Assembly (NCBI RefSeq): GCF_030269365.1
Contig: NZ_BSTF01000010.1
Location: forward strand, 304,144-368,143
DNA from: Lentzea sp. NBRC 102530
Lineage (GTDB): Bacteria > Actinomycetota > Actinomycetes > Mycobacteriales > Pseudonocardiaceae
Reading direction: 5' to 3'
DNA: 64,000 bases
A program made the position numbers and the translations under genes. Of this stretch, positions 27,115 to 35,673 are shown piece by piece; the stretch's first letter is position 1; every line of letters starts with the position of its first letter. The notes under the pieces are model-generated. The model made no database searches, was not told where the DNA came from, and was given only the letters and a program-made list of their open reading frames with translations.

Positions 27115-27186
27115 AAACGAGTCACGCGCAGACAACCACAGGACTGGCGCGTGCCGGTATCGAACGGCGCGGGATCAGGCCGAAAG

Positions 27187-28011
27187 TTACGACCGGGCGG
27201 CCAGTGCGGCGGCCAGCGCACGCCGCATCACGTCCTGCGGCGCGGGCTTGCCGGTGAACTGCTCCACCTGCCCGAAAGCCTGGTGCAGCAACATGTCCAG
27301 GCCCGTCGCGAGCCTCGCGCCGGACTCCTGCACGGCCGCGGCGACCGGGGTCGGCCACGGGTGGTAGATCACGTCCAGCACGTACGGCGCGCGGGCCAGC
27401 GCGGCGGCCAGCGGGACGGTGGCCTCGGCGGGCACGGTGGACACCACGACGTCCGCCGCGCCGCACAGCAGCGGGAGGTCCACTGAGGACAGTTCGAGCA
27501 CCTCGACCTCGACGCCGACGCGGGACGCGGTCTCCAGGGCCTCGCCCGCGCGCGAAGGATCGCGCACCACCAGGGAAACCGTCTTGACGCCCAGGTCCGC
27601 GAGGCCGGCCAGCGCGGCGGTGGCCGTGCCGCCCGCACCGAGCACCACGCCGTTCGTGCCCTCGGAGAAACCCTTCTCCCGCAAGGCACCCACGACGCCG
27701 TCGACGTCGGTGCAGTCGGCGTGCCACTCGGAACCGTTGCGCACCAGCGTGTTCGCCGCGCCCACGGCCGAGGCGCGCGGGGTCACGACGGACGCGAACG
27801 CCAGCGCGGCCCGTTTCGTGGGCATGGTGCAGGACAGGCCGACCCACTCCGGGCCCAGCCCGGACACCAGGTCGGGCACGTCCGCCTCGGCGCACTCCAG
27901 GCGGGTGTAGTCCCAGTCGAGGCCCAGTGCGGCGTACGCGGCGTTGTGCAGGACGGGTGAGAGCGAGTGCTCGATCGGCTTGCCGATCACCGCCGCCTTC
28001 CGCAGCACCAC
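27187..28011 (-). CDS. aroE: Shikimate dehydrogenase
   Basis: It reduces 3-dehydroshikimate to shikimate with NADPH. The 274 residues show the shikimate-binding IGKPIEHSLSPVLHNAAY at the N-terminus and the nucleotide-binding VVLGAGGTATAALAGL near residue 120. The usual SxK-T catalytic Lys region reads SCTMPTKRAAL. GTG at 28011 was chosen: it shares one base with the mltG stop (TAGTG). It is the last gene of alaS-ruvX-mltG-aroE, the same order as in mycobacteria, and is away from the other aro genes at 14-17 kb. Confidence 0.93.
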   Translation of the reverse strand: MVLRKAAVIGKPIEHSLSPVLHNAAYAALGLDWDYTRLECAEADVPDLVSGLGPEWVGLSCTMPTKRAALAFASVVTPRASAVGAANTLVRNGSEWHADCTDVDGVVGALREKGFSEGTNGVVLGAGGTATAALAGLADLGVKTVSLVVRDPSRAGEALETASRVGVEVEVLELSSVDLPLLCGAADVVVSTVPAEATVPLAAALARAPYVLDVIYHPWPTPVAAAVQESGARLATGLDMLLHQAFGQVEQFTGKPAPQDVMRRALAAALAARS

Positions 28012-29246
28012 TAGTAGACGCCCTCCTGCCGTGCCTTCTCGTCCTTGGCCTGGTGCTCCGGGTAGGTGTTCGAGAAGCACGAAGTGCCGTTCTTGTTGCA
28101 CTTCACGAAGTACATGATCTTGTTGCCCGCGTCGCCGCCGTCGGGCTTGATCGCGGCCGCGACGGCCTGCTGCGAGGGCGAGCCGATGGGGGTCGGCGTC
28201 AGGCCCTTGCGGTTGTAGGTGTTGTACGGCTGGTCCGCGTTGCGGTCCGCGTCGGACGTGCGGATGTGCGGCTGGTTGTTGCGGTAGTTGATGGTCGAGT
28301 CGAACTGCAGCTCCATGTTCTCGGCCATCCGGTTGTAGATGACCTGCGAGACCTTGCTGAAGTCCGCCTCGATCGCTTCCTTCTCGATCAGCGAGGCGAT
28401 GATGAGCACCTCGTACGGCCGGAAGCCGGTGTTCATGGTGCCGCCGGGGATGCCGGCGCCCTGGAGCTTCTGGGCCGAGGAGACGATGACGCTGCGCAGC
28501 AGCTCGACCGCGCTCACTCCCGGCTTGACCTGGTACACGCCGCGCATGATCAGGCCTTCGAGGCGGAACTGCGGTTCGGCGGCCTTCACGTCGGCGAGCG
28601 CCCAGTCCGGCACGCCCAGGGCGACCGGGTCGGTCTGCTCGGCGGCGGCCTTGATCTCGTCGGCGGTCAGGCAGACCTTCTGGCCGTCCTTCTCCGTGCA
28701 GCTCGCGGCGGCGAGCTTGGAGTAGATGCCCGCGACGGTCTGGCCGTTGGCCTGGATGTCGGTGAGCTTGAGGCCGCCGATGATCTGCACGGCCGGCACG
28801 CGGGTCTTCGGGTCGATCATCTTGGCCACGGCGCTCTGGCCCGACATCTTCGTCTTCATCAGGTAGAAGCCGGGCTGGATCGACGTCACGCGGGCGTCGG
28901 TCTTGCTGGCCTCGATGAAAGCGCGCGCGGAGGCGGTGACGCCGTTCTCGTACAGCGTCGACGCGATCTTGCTGACCACGTCGCCGTCACCGACCTCGAC
29001 GATCGTGTCGGCCTCACCGGTGCCCGCGAAGTCCTCGAACGACCCGATGCCGCGCAGTTCCCGGTAGCCGTAGTACGCACCACCCATGCCGACGGCGAGC
29101 ACCATCGCGACGACCAGCCACAGGACCGTCTTCTTGCGCTTCTTGGCCTTGGCGCGCGCGTTGTCCCGCTCGCGGTCGCGCTTTCTGACCGGCCTTCGCT
29201 CGTCCACGTCGGGGTCGGTGAACAACCCGAGATCGTCGCCGCTCAC
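28011..29246 (-). CDS. mltG: Endolytic murein transglycosylase MltG
   Basis: This membrane-anchored enzyme cleaves nascent peptidoglycan. It has 411 residues: a charged cytoplasmic N-terminus with KAKKRKK, one membrane helix (about residues 41-59), an extracellular LysM-like part and the YceG domain. The catalytic Glu is in LIIASLIEKEA near residue 290, followed by FSKVSQVIYNRM and LQFDSTINY. The GTG start overlaps the ruvX stop (GTGA). Identity is secure. Confidence 0.93.
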   Translation of the reverse strand: MSGDDLGLFTDPDVDERRPVRKRDRERDNARAKAKKRKKTVLWLVVAMVLAVGMGGAYYGYRELRGIGSFEDFAGTGEADTIVEVGDGDVVSKIASTLYENGVTASARAFIEASKTDARVTSIQPGFYLMKTKMSGQSAVAKMIDPKTRVPAVQIIGGLKLTDIQANGQTVAGIYSKLAAASCTEKDGQKVCLTADEIKAAAEQTDPVALGVPDWALADVKAAEPQFRLEGLIMRGVYQVKPGVSAVELLRSVIVSSAQKLQGAGIPGGTMNTGFRPYEVLIIASLIEKEAIEADFSKVSQVIYNRMAENMELQFDSTINYRNNQPHIRTSDADRNADQPYNTYNRKGLTPTPIGSPSQQAVAAAIKPDGGDAGNKIMYFVKCNKNGTSCFSNTYPEHQAKDEKARQEGVY

Positions 29247-29731
29247 GCCTCGTCCTTTCGGGCGGACACCGAACGTGCCCGTGCGTCCAGCCAAGATTGC
29301 AGGATCTCGACAGCAGCGGCCTGGTCGACCACGGCTCGCTGTTTCTTGCCCTTCACACCGCGCTGTGCCAGCACCCGGCTCACCACGACCGTCGTCAGGC
29401 GTTCGTCGGAGAGCCGCACCGGCACCGGGGCGATGCGCCCGGCCAAGGCGGCAGCGTACGCCGTCGCCGCCTCGGCTGCGGGGCCGTGCCTTCCTGCCAG
29501 CGTCTTCGGCAGACCGACCACGACCTCGACCACGTCATGTTCGGCGACGAGGCGTACGAGTTCCGTGAGGTCCGCGCCGCCCTTCTCGTCGCGTTTCAGG
29601 GTGACGAGCGGGGTGGCGAGGAACGGACTCGGATCGCTCAGGGAAACCCCCACGCGAACCGATCCGACGTCGACGCCGAGCCTCCGACCGAGGCCCGGAT
29701 CGTCGACACCAGGAACATCAGCGCTGCTCAA
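29243..29731 (-). CDS. ruvX: RuvX/YqgF-type Holliday junction resolvase-like protein
   Basis: This 162-residue RNase H-fold nuclease begins LGVDVGSVRVGVSLSD (metal-binding Asp) and has VVGLPKTLAGRHGP and VRLSDERLTTVVVSRVL, then DQAAAVEILQSWLD with a further acidic ligand. In E. coli YqgF acts in 16S rRNA maturation. The start is TTG at 29731, since no ATG or GTG gives a full N-terminus; it overlaps the end of alaS by 14 bases. The order alaS-ruvX-mltG is conserved across actinobacteria. Confidence 0.9.
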   Translation of the reverse strand: MSSADVPGVDDPGLGRRLGVDVGSVRVGVSLSDPSPFLATPLVTLKRDEKGGADLTELVRLVAEHDVVEVVVGLPKTLAGRHGPAAEAATAYAAALAGRIAPVPVRLSDERLTTVVVSRVLAQRGVKGKKQRAVVDQAAAVEILQSWLDARARSVSARKDEA

Positions 29732-32387
29732 GCACCTTGTCCAGTTCGTTGGTCAGGGCCGTGATGGCCTCGGTGACACCGGCCGGGTTGGTGCCGCCAC
29801 CCTGGGCCAGGTCCGGCTTGCCGCCACCGCGGGCGGCGATGGCCGGGCCGAACACCGGGACGAGCTTGCCGGCGGCGAGGCCCAGGTCGCGGGCGGCGGC
29901 CGTGGTGGCCACCACGAAGCTGACCTTGTCGCCGTCGATCGAGAACAGGGCCACCACACCGGGCTTGGCGCCCAGGCGGTTGCGGACCTCGCCACCGAGG
30001 GTGCGCAGGTCGTTGCCCGACACGCCCTCGAGACCCAGGGCCACCAGCGACAGGCCGCGGATGTCCAGGGCCTTGTCGGCCAGGGCGCCGGCGTTGCCGA
30101 GCAACTCGGCGGCGCGGACCTTCTCCAGCTCCTTCTCGGCGACCTTCAGGCGCTCGACCAGCGACTCGATCCGCTCCGGCAGGCCCTCGGAACCGACCTT
30201 GAGCATGTCCGAGAGGTTCTGCACGATGGCGCGTTCCTTGGCCAGGAACCGCATGGCCTCGATGCCGACGTAGGCCTCCAGGCGGCGCACACCGGAACCC
30301 ACGGACGACTCGCCGAGCAGCGTGATGGCGCCGATCTGCGAAGAGTGCTCGACGTGCGTGCCACCGCAGAGCTCGCGGGACCACTCGCCACCGATCTCGA
30401 TGACGCGGACGGTCTCGTCGTAGGTCTCGCCGAACAGGGCGACGGCGCCCAGCTCCTGGGCACCGGCCATGTCGGTGTAGACGACGCTGACCGGCAGGTC
30501 GCGGCGCACGGCGAGGTTCGAGACCTCCTCGATCTCGCTGCGGGCCTCGGCGGACAGGCCACCGGTCCAGGCGAAGTCGAGCCGCAGGTAGCCGGGCTTG
30601 TTGTACGAACCGCTCTGCAGGGCCGACGGGCCGAGCACGTGGCGCAGGGCGGCGTGCACGACGTGCGTGCCCGAGTGGCCCTGGCGGGCACCGGTGCGCC
30701 ACTCCGGGTCGACGCGGGCCTCGACGTGCTCGCCCTCGCTGATCTCGCCGGAGGTGACGCGGACCTGGTGCACCCACAGCTTGCGGGCGACCTTCTGCAC
30801 GTCGAGCACTTCCAGCTCGGCGTTGGCCGTGACGATGGTGCCGGCGTCGGACTCCTGGCCGCCGGACTCGGCGTAGAGCGGCGTGCGGTCGAGGACGACC
30901 TCGACGATGTCGCCTTCCTTGGCGCTCTTGACCCGCTGGCCGTTCAGCACGATGCCGCGCAGCGTGGCCTCGGAGCTCAGCTCGGTGTAGCCGGTGAACT
31001 CGGTCGGGCCCTGCTCCAGCAGCTCGCGGTAGACCGACTGGTCGCCGTGACCGGTCTTCTTGCCGGCGGCGTCGGCCTTGGCGCGGGCGCGCTGCTCGGC
31101 CATCAGCTTGCGGAACCCGTCCTCGTCCACGGACAGGCCGGCCTCGGAGGCCATCTCCAGCGTCAGGTCGATCGGGAAGCCGTAGGTGTCGTGCAGCTGG
31201 AAGGCCTTGTCACCGGGCAGCGTGGCGCGGCCGTCGGACTTCACCTCGGCGGCGGCACCCTCGAAGATCCGCGAACCGGCGTCGAGCGTGCGCAGGAACG
31301 TGTCCTCCTCGGCCTTGAGCACCTGCTGGATCCGGGCGAACCCGGTGACCAGCTCGGGGTAGGCCTCACCCATCGAGTCGCGGACGACCTCGGCGAACGT
31401 CTGCAGCACCGGCTCGGTCACGCCGAGCAGGCGGCTGCTGCGGATGATGCGGCGCAGCAGGCGGCGCAGCACGTAGCCGCGGGCCTCGTTGCCGGGCGTG
31501 ACGCCGTCGCCGACCAGCAGCACACCGCTGCGGGCGTGGTCGGCGATGACGCGGAAGCGGACGTCGTCGGTCTCGTTGGCGCCGTACTTGCGGCCGGAGA
31601 GCTCCTCGGCCTTGTTGATGACGGCGCGGACCAGGTCGGTCTCGTAGACGTTGTCGACACCCTGCAGCAGGTAGGCGACGCGCTCGACGCCCATGCCGGT
31701 GTCGATGTTCTTCGACGGCAGCTCACCGATGACCGGGTAGTCCTTCTTGGCACCACCCTCGCCGCGGATGTTCTGCATGAAGACGAGGTTCCAGATCTCC
31801 AGGTACCTGTCCTCGTCGACGACCGGGCCGCCCTCCTTGCCGTAGGCGGGGCCGCGGTCGTAGTAGATCTCCGAGCACGGGCCGCACGGGCCCGGGACGC
31901 CCATGGACCAGAAGTTGTCCTCGATGCCGCGGCGCTGGATGCGCTCCAGCGGCATGCCGGCGACCTTCTGCCACAGCTCGATGGCCTCGTCGTCGGTCTC
32001 GTAGACGGTGACCCAGATGCGCTCCGGGTCGAAGCCGTAGCCGCCCTCGTCCTGGGACTTGGTGATCAGCTCCCAGGCGAGCCGGATGGCGTCTTCCTTG
32101 AAGTAGTCGCCGAGCGAGAAGTTGCCGGCCATCTGGAAGAACGTCAGGTGGCGCGTGGTCTTGCCGACCTCGTCGATGTCGGGCGTGCGCACGCACTTCT
32201 GGATGCTCGTCATCCGCGGGGCGGGCGGCGGGGCCTCGCCGAGGAAGTACGGCTTGAACGGCACCATGCCGGCGTTGACGAACAGCAGGTTCGGGTCGTC
32301 GAGCAGCAGCGAGGCGCTGGGGACGTACTTGTGGCCGGCGTTCTCGAAGTGCTCGCGGAAGCGCTTGATGATCTCGTGGGTCTGCAC
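29718..32387 (-). CDS. alaS: Alanine-tRNA ligase
   Basis: This is a class II synthetase of 889 residues. The catalytic domain starts MQTHEIIKRFREHF and includes FFQMAGNFSLGDYFKE and NIDTGMGVERVAY. The editing domain has the zinc-site motifs GHSGTHVVHAALRH and LCGGTHVEHSSQIG, and a C-terminal coiled-coil and C-Ala domain follow. The GTG start has AAGGAA seven bases upstream. The editing site is intact, so mischarged Ser/Gly-tRNA should be cleared. Confidence 0.97.
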   Translation of the reverse strand: MQTHEIIKRFREHFENAGHKYVPSASLLLDDPNLLFVNAGMVPFKPYFLGEAPPPAPRMTSIQKCVRTPDIDEVGKTTRHLTFFQMAGNFSLGDYFKEDAIRLAWELITKSQDEGGYGFDPERIWVTVYETDDEAIELWQKVAGMPLERIQRRGIEDNFWSMGVPGPCGPCSEIYYDRGPAYGKEGGPVVDEDRYLEIWNLVFMQNIRGEGGAKKDYPVIGELPSKNIDTGMGVERVAYLLQGVDNVYETDLVRAVINKAEELSGRKYGANETDDVRFRVIADHARSGVLLVGDGVTPGNEARGYVLRRLLRRIIRSSRLLGVTEPVLQTFAEVVRDSMGEAYPELVTGFARIQQVLKAEEDTFLRTLDAGSRIFEGAAAEVKSDGRATLPGDKAFQLHDTYGFPIDLTLEMASEAGLSVDEDGFRKLMAEQRARAKADAAGKKTGHGDQSVYRELLEQGPTEFTGYTELSSEATLRGIVLNGQRVKSAKEGDIVEVVLDRTPLYAESGGQESDAGTIVTANAELEVLDVQKVARKLWVHQVRVTSGEISEGEHVEARVDPEWRTGARQGHSGTHVVHAALRHVLGPSALQSGSYNKPGYLRLDFAWTGGLSAEARSEIEEVSNLAVRRDLPVSVVYTDMAGAQELGAVALFGETYDETVRVIEIGGEWSRELCGGTHVEHSSQIGAITLLGESSVGSGVRRLEAYVGIEAMRFLAKERAIVQNLSDMLKVGSEGLPERIESLVERLKVAEKELEKVRAAELLGNAGALADKALDIRGLSLVALGLEGVSGNDLRTLGGEVRNRLGAKPGVVALFSIDGDKVSFVVATTAAARDLGLAAGKLVPVFGPAIAARGGGKPDLAQGGGTNPAGVTEAITALTNELDKVLEQR

Positions 32388-32446
32388 GGGAAGTTCCTTG
32401 CTCGTTGCTGGGGAAGGTCAGGGCACGGCTGTCTGGCGAACGGTGA

Positions 32447-32716
32447 CTAGTGCTTCCCGTTCGCCCTGGGCGCTCGACGCCCCGGCGTGAATCCCGTCTG
32501 ACGTTCCACGGTGTCCTGCAACTCCTGTTCCCGTTCGGCCATTCCCGCGCGCACCTCGGCCCCGAAGGAACCGAGGGCGCCGGCGAGTTCCCGCAGGCCT
32601 TCGCCCACGTTGGCGCCGATGCCGGCAGGGGTCGCCTGCTTTGTCACCTCGGCGGCCTTCTTCGCGACGAAGAGACCGGCCGCGGCGCCCAGCCCGAACC
32701 AGAAGAGGCGGCTCAC
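32447..32716 (-). CDS. Small membrane-associated protein, DUF6167-like
   Basis: This 89-residue protein starts MSRLFWFGLGAAAGLFVAKKA, one short membrane helix, followed by an amphipathic helix (VGEGLRELAGALGSFGAEVRAGMAEREQELQ is a likely coiled part) and a basic tail (GRRAPRANGKH). The GTG start overlaps the stop of the DUF948-like gene (GTGA). The pair precedes alaS in many actinobacteria. The function is unknown. Confidence 0.75.
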   Translation of the reverse strand: MSRLFWFGLGAAAGLFVAKKAAEVTKQATPAGIGANVGEGLRELAGALGSFGAEVRAGMAEREQELQDTVERQTGFTPGRRAPRANGKH

Positions 32717-33105
32717 TTCGCACCTCGCCTGGGACGGCGCTTGGCGTGCTTGTTGGGCTGCTCGGCAGCCGTGCGGCGCGCCTTGACGGCCTTGCTCACG
32801 CCGTAGGACAGCGCGGCGGCCTTGACCAGCGGACCGCCGAGCGTGGCGGTGAACAGGCTGGTGAGCGCCGAGACGTTGCCCGTGACGGCGCGCGCGTTGG
32901 CGGTGATGCCGTCGACGCGTTCGAGCTGCGTGTTGACGTGCGTCAGCGTCGTGTTGGCCTCGGTGAACAACGGGTCCGTGTTCTCCTGCGCCTTCCGCAT
33001 CGCTTTGGTCGCCTCGTCGAAGAACCGCGCCGCCTTGATCCCCACGAACAGCACCACGAGCGCGAGCAAAACGGCTGCACCGGCGGCGAGCCACCCTGGC
33101 GACAC
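32713..33105 (-). CDS. DUF948-like membrane protein
   Basis: This 130-residue protein has one N-terminal membrane helix (LAAGAAVLLALVVLFVGIKA) and a long helical region (FFDEATKAMRKAQENTDPLF, then VNTQLERVDGITANARAVTG) as in DUF948 proteins. A basic C-terminus follows (KHAKRRPRRGAK). The GTG start has AGGAGG six bases upstream. It is coupled to the next small gene by GTGA. The family has no assigned role; an envelope scaffold is a guess. Confidence 0.8.
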   Translation of the reverse strand: MSPGWLAAGAAVLLALVVLFVGIKAARFFDEATKAMRKAQENTDPLFTEANTTLTHVNTQLERVDGITANARAVTGNVSALTSLFTATLGGPLVKAAALSYGVSKAVKARRTAAEQPNKHAKRRPRRGAK

Positions 33106-33452
33106 AGATCCTCCTGGTGAACAGGCGTGCGGGCTTGGTTGCGGGTGAGATTACCGGGTGGGTCCGACACCCACATGGGGGGCATCATTTGTTGATCTTC
33201 AACAACCCGCGGAACCGCCTCACCGGCGGGCGTGGCCTGCACGCCCTCGCCGTTTCCGATCGGGACGACCGAGGGCACTTCGGGGCGTACGACCGCGTCG
33301 ATCACGCTCTCGCCGTCCGCGATCGCCACCGGTCTCGCTTCACGCCGGTCCATCGCATTCACGAGAACGTATCGGGACAGCTCATTGACGCCGGTTGTCA
33401 CAGCCTGTGAAATACCCGTCACACAGGGCTTGACACCCGGCCCTGCACCGCG
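33106..33452. other. Intergenic stretch between DUF948-like gene and the iron-box promoter
   Basis: About 347 bases with no gene I can defend. A minus-strand frame from GTG 33422 to 32943 has GC-rich third positions in its middle but no ribosome-binding site and runs deep into the DUF948-like gene. The region holds the inverted repeat TTGTTGA-TCT-TCAACAA (33189-33205), which may be an operator. Confidence 0.4.
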
Positions 33453-33471
33453 TGGAGTTAGGCAACCCTAA
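33430..33471 (+). promoter_or_regulatory. Promoter with overlapping iron box (IdeR/DmdR type)
   Basis: TTGACA (33430-33435) is a consensus -35 element. TGGAGTTAGGCAACCCTAA (33453-33471) matches 14 of 19 positions of the IdeR/DmdR1 iron-box consensus TTAGGTTAGGCTAACCTAA, with the right half nearly perfect, and covers the expected -10 region. The acyltransferase start is 23 bases further on. Repression by iron-loaded IdeR is therefore likely. Confidence 0.75.
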
Positions 33472-33493
33472 GTTCGACCGTGCAGGAGGCCCC

Positions 33494-34072
33494 GTGAACC
33501 CGGTGACGCACCTGGACTCCTACCGGCCCCAGGTCACCGCCGGGCCTCCCCCGGTGCCCGTGCTGCGGATGCCCTGGGGTGCGCGCCCGGCCCGTCCGGA
33601 CGGCTACGACCTGCACCTGGTCCACCGCTGGAACTCGGCGCCGCACGTGGCGGCGTTCCGGCGCCAGGCCTTCCCGCTGGCGCTGTGGGAGCAGACCCTG
33701 CGGGCGCAGCTCGCGGGCGACGACGTGCGGCCGTTGCTGATCAGCTGGCACGGCCGCCCCGTCATCTTCGCCGAGGTCTACCGCGCGGCCCGGCACCCGG
33801 TGGCGTCCGGCTACCAGGCGCGGCCGCACGACATCGGCCTGAACGTCGCGGTCGGCGATCTCTCGATGACCGACCGCGGCCTCGTGCGCTCCCTGCTCCC
33901 CCGCCTCACCGACGCGTTGTTCGAGGCCGATCCGCACTGCACGCGCGTCGTGCTGGAACCGGACGTGACCAACACGCGCGCCATCAGGTCGTTCGAAGCG
34001 GGCGGCTTCACGGCGCTGGACGAGGTCGTGCTGCCGGGCAAGGTCGCACTGCTGATGGTGCGCCGTCGTTAG
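33494..34072 (+). CDS. Siderophore-type N-acyltransferase (IucB/MbtK-like GNAT)
   Basis: This 192-residue protein matches the acyltransferase domain used in siderophore assembly: LVHRWNSAPHVAAFRRQAF, LLISWHGRPVIFAEVYRA, then HDIGLNVAVGD and VVLEPDVTNTRAIRSFEAGG. Such enzymes acylate hydroxylysine or hydroxyornithine side chains. GTG at 33494 was chosen; GGAGG lies six to ten bases upstream. An iron box sits in its promoter, which supports an iron-starvation role. No other siderophore gene is in the window, so the enzyme must serve a pathway encoded elsewhere. Its stop overlaps the next gene's stop. Confidence 0.85.
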   Translation: MNPVTHLDSYRPQVTAGPPPVPVLRMPWGARPARPDGYDLHLVHRWNSAPHVAAFRRQAFPLALWEQTLRAQLAGDDVRPLLISWHGRPVIFAEVYRAARHPVASGYQARPHDIGLNVAVGDLSMTDRGLVRSLLPRLTDALFEADPHCTRVVLEPDVTNTRAIRSFEAGGFTALDEVVLPGKVALLMVRRR

Positions 34073-34704
34073 AACGCGGTGATGTCCTGCGGTGCGCGTT
34101 CCTTGCGGCTGAGCGCGCGCACCACGTCGATCGCCTTGTGCTTGTCGAGCGCCATGCGGGTCAGCAGGTCGATGACTGTCTCGTTGACCTCGCGCGGGAA
34201 CTCGGGCGTGTCGACGCCGACGCTCACCGCGAGGTCGTCGCTGTGCACGACGAACTCCATCAGGCGGCTGACGAGGTACTCGTCCAGCGGCACCGCCCAC
34301 GGCCCCCAGTGCGGCATCCGCACGCCGCGGTTCTCGCTGTGCGGCAACAGTTCTTCGAGGGTTTCGAGCGTGCTTTCGAACCGCGCGCACAGGTCTGCCT
34401 GGCCCTCCGCCGCGAGCTTCTCGCCGCCCGCGCGGATGCGGGTGTGGAAGTCGGAGTCGACGTCCAGGTCCGTCCACTTGGCGCGCGCGTAGTGCTCCAT
34501 CAGCGACACGACCGGCTCGTCGCCCTGGGGCGCCTCGATCATGCCCGGCAGCGGCAACGCCTGGTACGCAAGGTGTCCAGCCAGTCCGCTGACCCCGAAC
34601 TCCGGCAGCGCACTCGGCTCGTTCCAGTGCTTCGCGACCTGCTCGTGGCGCAGCAGGTCCAGGGCGATGCGGGCGCTGGCGAGGAAGTCTTCTCTGATCG
34701 TCAC
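34069..34704 (-). CDS. Maleylpyruvate isomerase family, mycothiol-dependent enzyme-like
   Basis: This 211-residue protein has the four-helix DinB-type N-terminal domain (EDFLASARIALDLLRHEQVAKHW). The metal-site histidines appear in LAGHLAYQAL and FVVHSDDLAVSVG. In actinobacteria this family includes mycothiol-dependent isomerases and S-transferases. The substrate is unknown. The GTG start lies ten bases after the end of the short gene fragment upstream. Confidence 0.75.
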   Translation of the reverse strand: MTIREDFLASARIALDLLRHEQVAKHWNEPSALPEFGVSGLAGHLAYQALPLPGMIEAPQGDEPVVSLMEHYARAKWTDLDVDSDFHTRIRAGGEKLAAEGQADLCARFESTLETLEELLPHSENRGVRMPHWGPWAVPLDEYLVSRLMEFVVHSDDLAVSVGVDTPEFPREVNETVIDLLTRMALDKHKAIDVVRALSRKERAPQDITAF

Positions 34705-34714
34705 CTCGTCGAAC

Positions 34715-35001
34715 CTAGTCGCGGCCGATGTCGTCCCGCTGACGCTGCACGTGCGCGACGATCTCCTCGGGCGAGGAGCAGGGCTTCGGCATGTGTTTGC
34801 GGCTCAACAACCACTGCATCACGCCCATCGGGCCGTTCGCGCTCACGTCGACCTGGCAGACGTACCAGGCATTGAAGTCGCCGGTCAGCGCGACCGGGTG
34901 CTGCCGCTCGCACCGCGAACTGCTGCCGTTGTCGCCGAAGTCCTCGTCATCGTCGCGGCTCGTGTGATCACCCGACGCGACCGGACTCCACTCCGAACGG
35001 A
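34715..35001 (-). CDS. Hypothetical protein fragment without a clear start
   Basis: The open frame ends with ALTGDFNAWYVCQVDVSANG, GVMQWLLSRKHMPKP and EEIVAHVQRQRDDIGRD, which looks like real protein sequence. No ATG, GTG or TTG with a ribosome-binding site is found in frame within the plausible region, and upstream the frame runs into the RidA remnant. It may be the 3' part of a gene whose start was lost. The family is not recognised. Confidence 0.35.
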
Positions 35002-35190
35002 TCAGCGCTCCCCGGCCGCGACCACCTCGATCTCCACCAGCCAGTCGCTGACCAGCGTCGTCGCGACGACCGCCGTCGTCGTCATCGCGCGGCCACCCTC
35101 GCCGCCGCGTTGGCCTCGGCGCACCCGAGGCCGGTGCCGGGGCCCCTGGTGCCGGAGACGTCGGTCGGGTTGTGCGGCACGAGTTCCCTG
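35002..35190 (-). pseudogene. Probable RidA-family remnant
   Basis: Two short pieces resemble the ends of a RidA/YjgF protein. One reads HRELVPHNPTDVSG near 35180, like a RidA N-terminus, and reaches a stop at about 35085. The other reads AVVATTLVSDWLVEIEVVAA and ends at 35002, like the conserved C-terminal SDWLVEIE. The middle of the protein is missing. This suggests a large internal deletion in a former deaminase-type gene. Confidence 0.5.
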
Positions 35191-35205
35191 TGCCGATCAT
35201 GGGTG

Positions 35206-35673
35206 ATGGCCGCAACTGAAAATCCGGTCGTGCGGGACGCACGGCCTGAGGACATCGCGGGGATCTGCCGGTTCGGTGAGGAGCACGTCGAACGGCACTA
35301 CGCCCCGCTGATCGGCGACGAGGCCGCCGCCGCCCAGGTGACCCGGTGGTGGAACGAGGAGCAGATCACCAGCGCTGTCCACGGAAACCTGGTGGTGGTC
35401 GCCGCGGCGGAAGGCCGGATCGTCGGGGTCGGGCAGCGCGGGCGGCGGGGCGACGACCACGTCATCTACAAGCTGTACGTCGACCCCGCCCTGCGTGGCG
35501 GCGGCATCGGGCCGCGACTGATCGGCGCGCTCGTGGCGCACGTCGACGCGGACGAGGTCTTCGTCGAGCACTTCGCCGAGAACGAACGGGCGGGCGCGTT
35601 CTACGAGCGGGAGGGGTTCGTGGTGCGCGGGGTCGAGGACGGCGTCGTGTGGCGGTCGTTCACTCGCCCCTGA
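35206..35673 (+). CDS. GNAT family N-acetyltransferase
   Basis: This 155-residue protein shows the GNAT core: VVRDARPEDIAGICRFGEEHV at the N-terminus, VIYKLYVDPALRGGGIGPRLI (motif A with the RGGGIG pyrophosphate loop) and AGAFYEREGFVVRG (motif B). The substrate is not predictable. ATG at 35206 was chosen by homology of length; the ribosome-binding site is weak. Its end overlaps the end of rarA by 14 bases. Confidence 0.85.
   Translation: MAATENPVVRDARPEDIAGICRFGEEHVERHYAPLIGDEAAAAQVTRWWNEEQITSAVHGNLVVVAAAEGRIVGVGQRGRRGDDHVIYKLYVDPALRGGGIGPRLIGALVAHVDADEVFVEHFAENERAGAFYEREGFVVRGVEDGVVWRSFTRP

Noticed and set aside
27927..32450. A 1507-codon open frame on the plus strand
   Set aside because: It is antisense to aroE, mltG, ruvX and alaS, all secure genes, and its composition (very rich in Arg, Gly, Val, His, Asp) is typical of a mirror frame in high-GC DNA.
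32943..33422. Minus-strand frame upstream of the DUF948-like gene
   Set aside because: Part of it has plausible codon use, but it lacks a ribosome-binding site, overlaps the DUF948-like gene by 160 bases and shows no domain.
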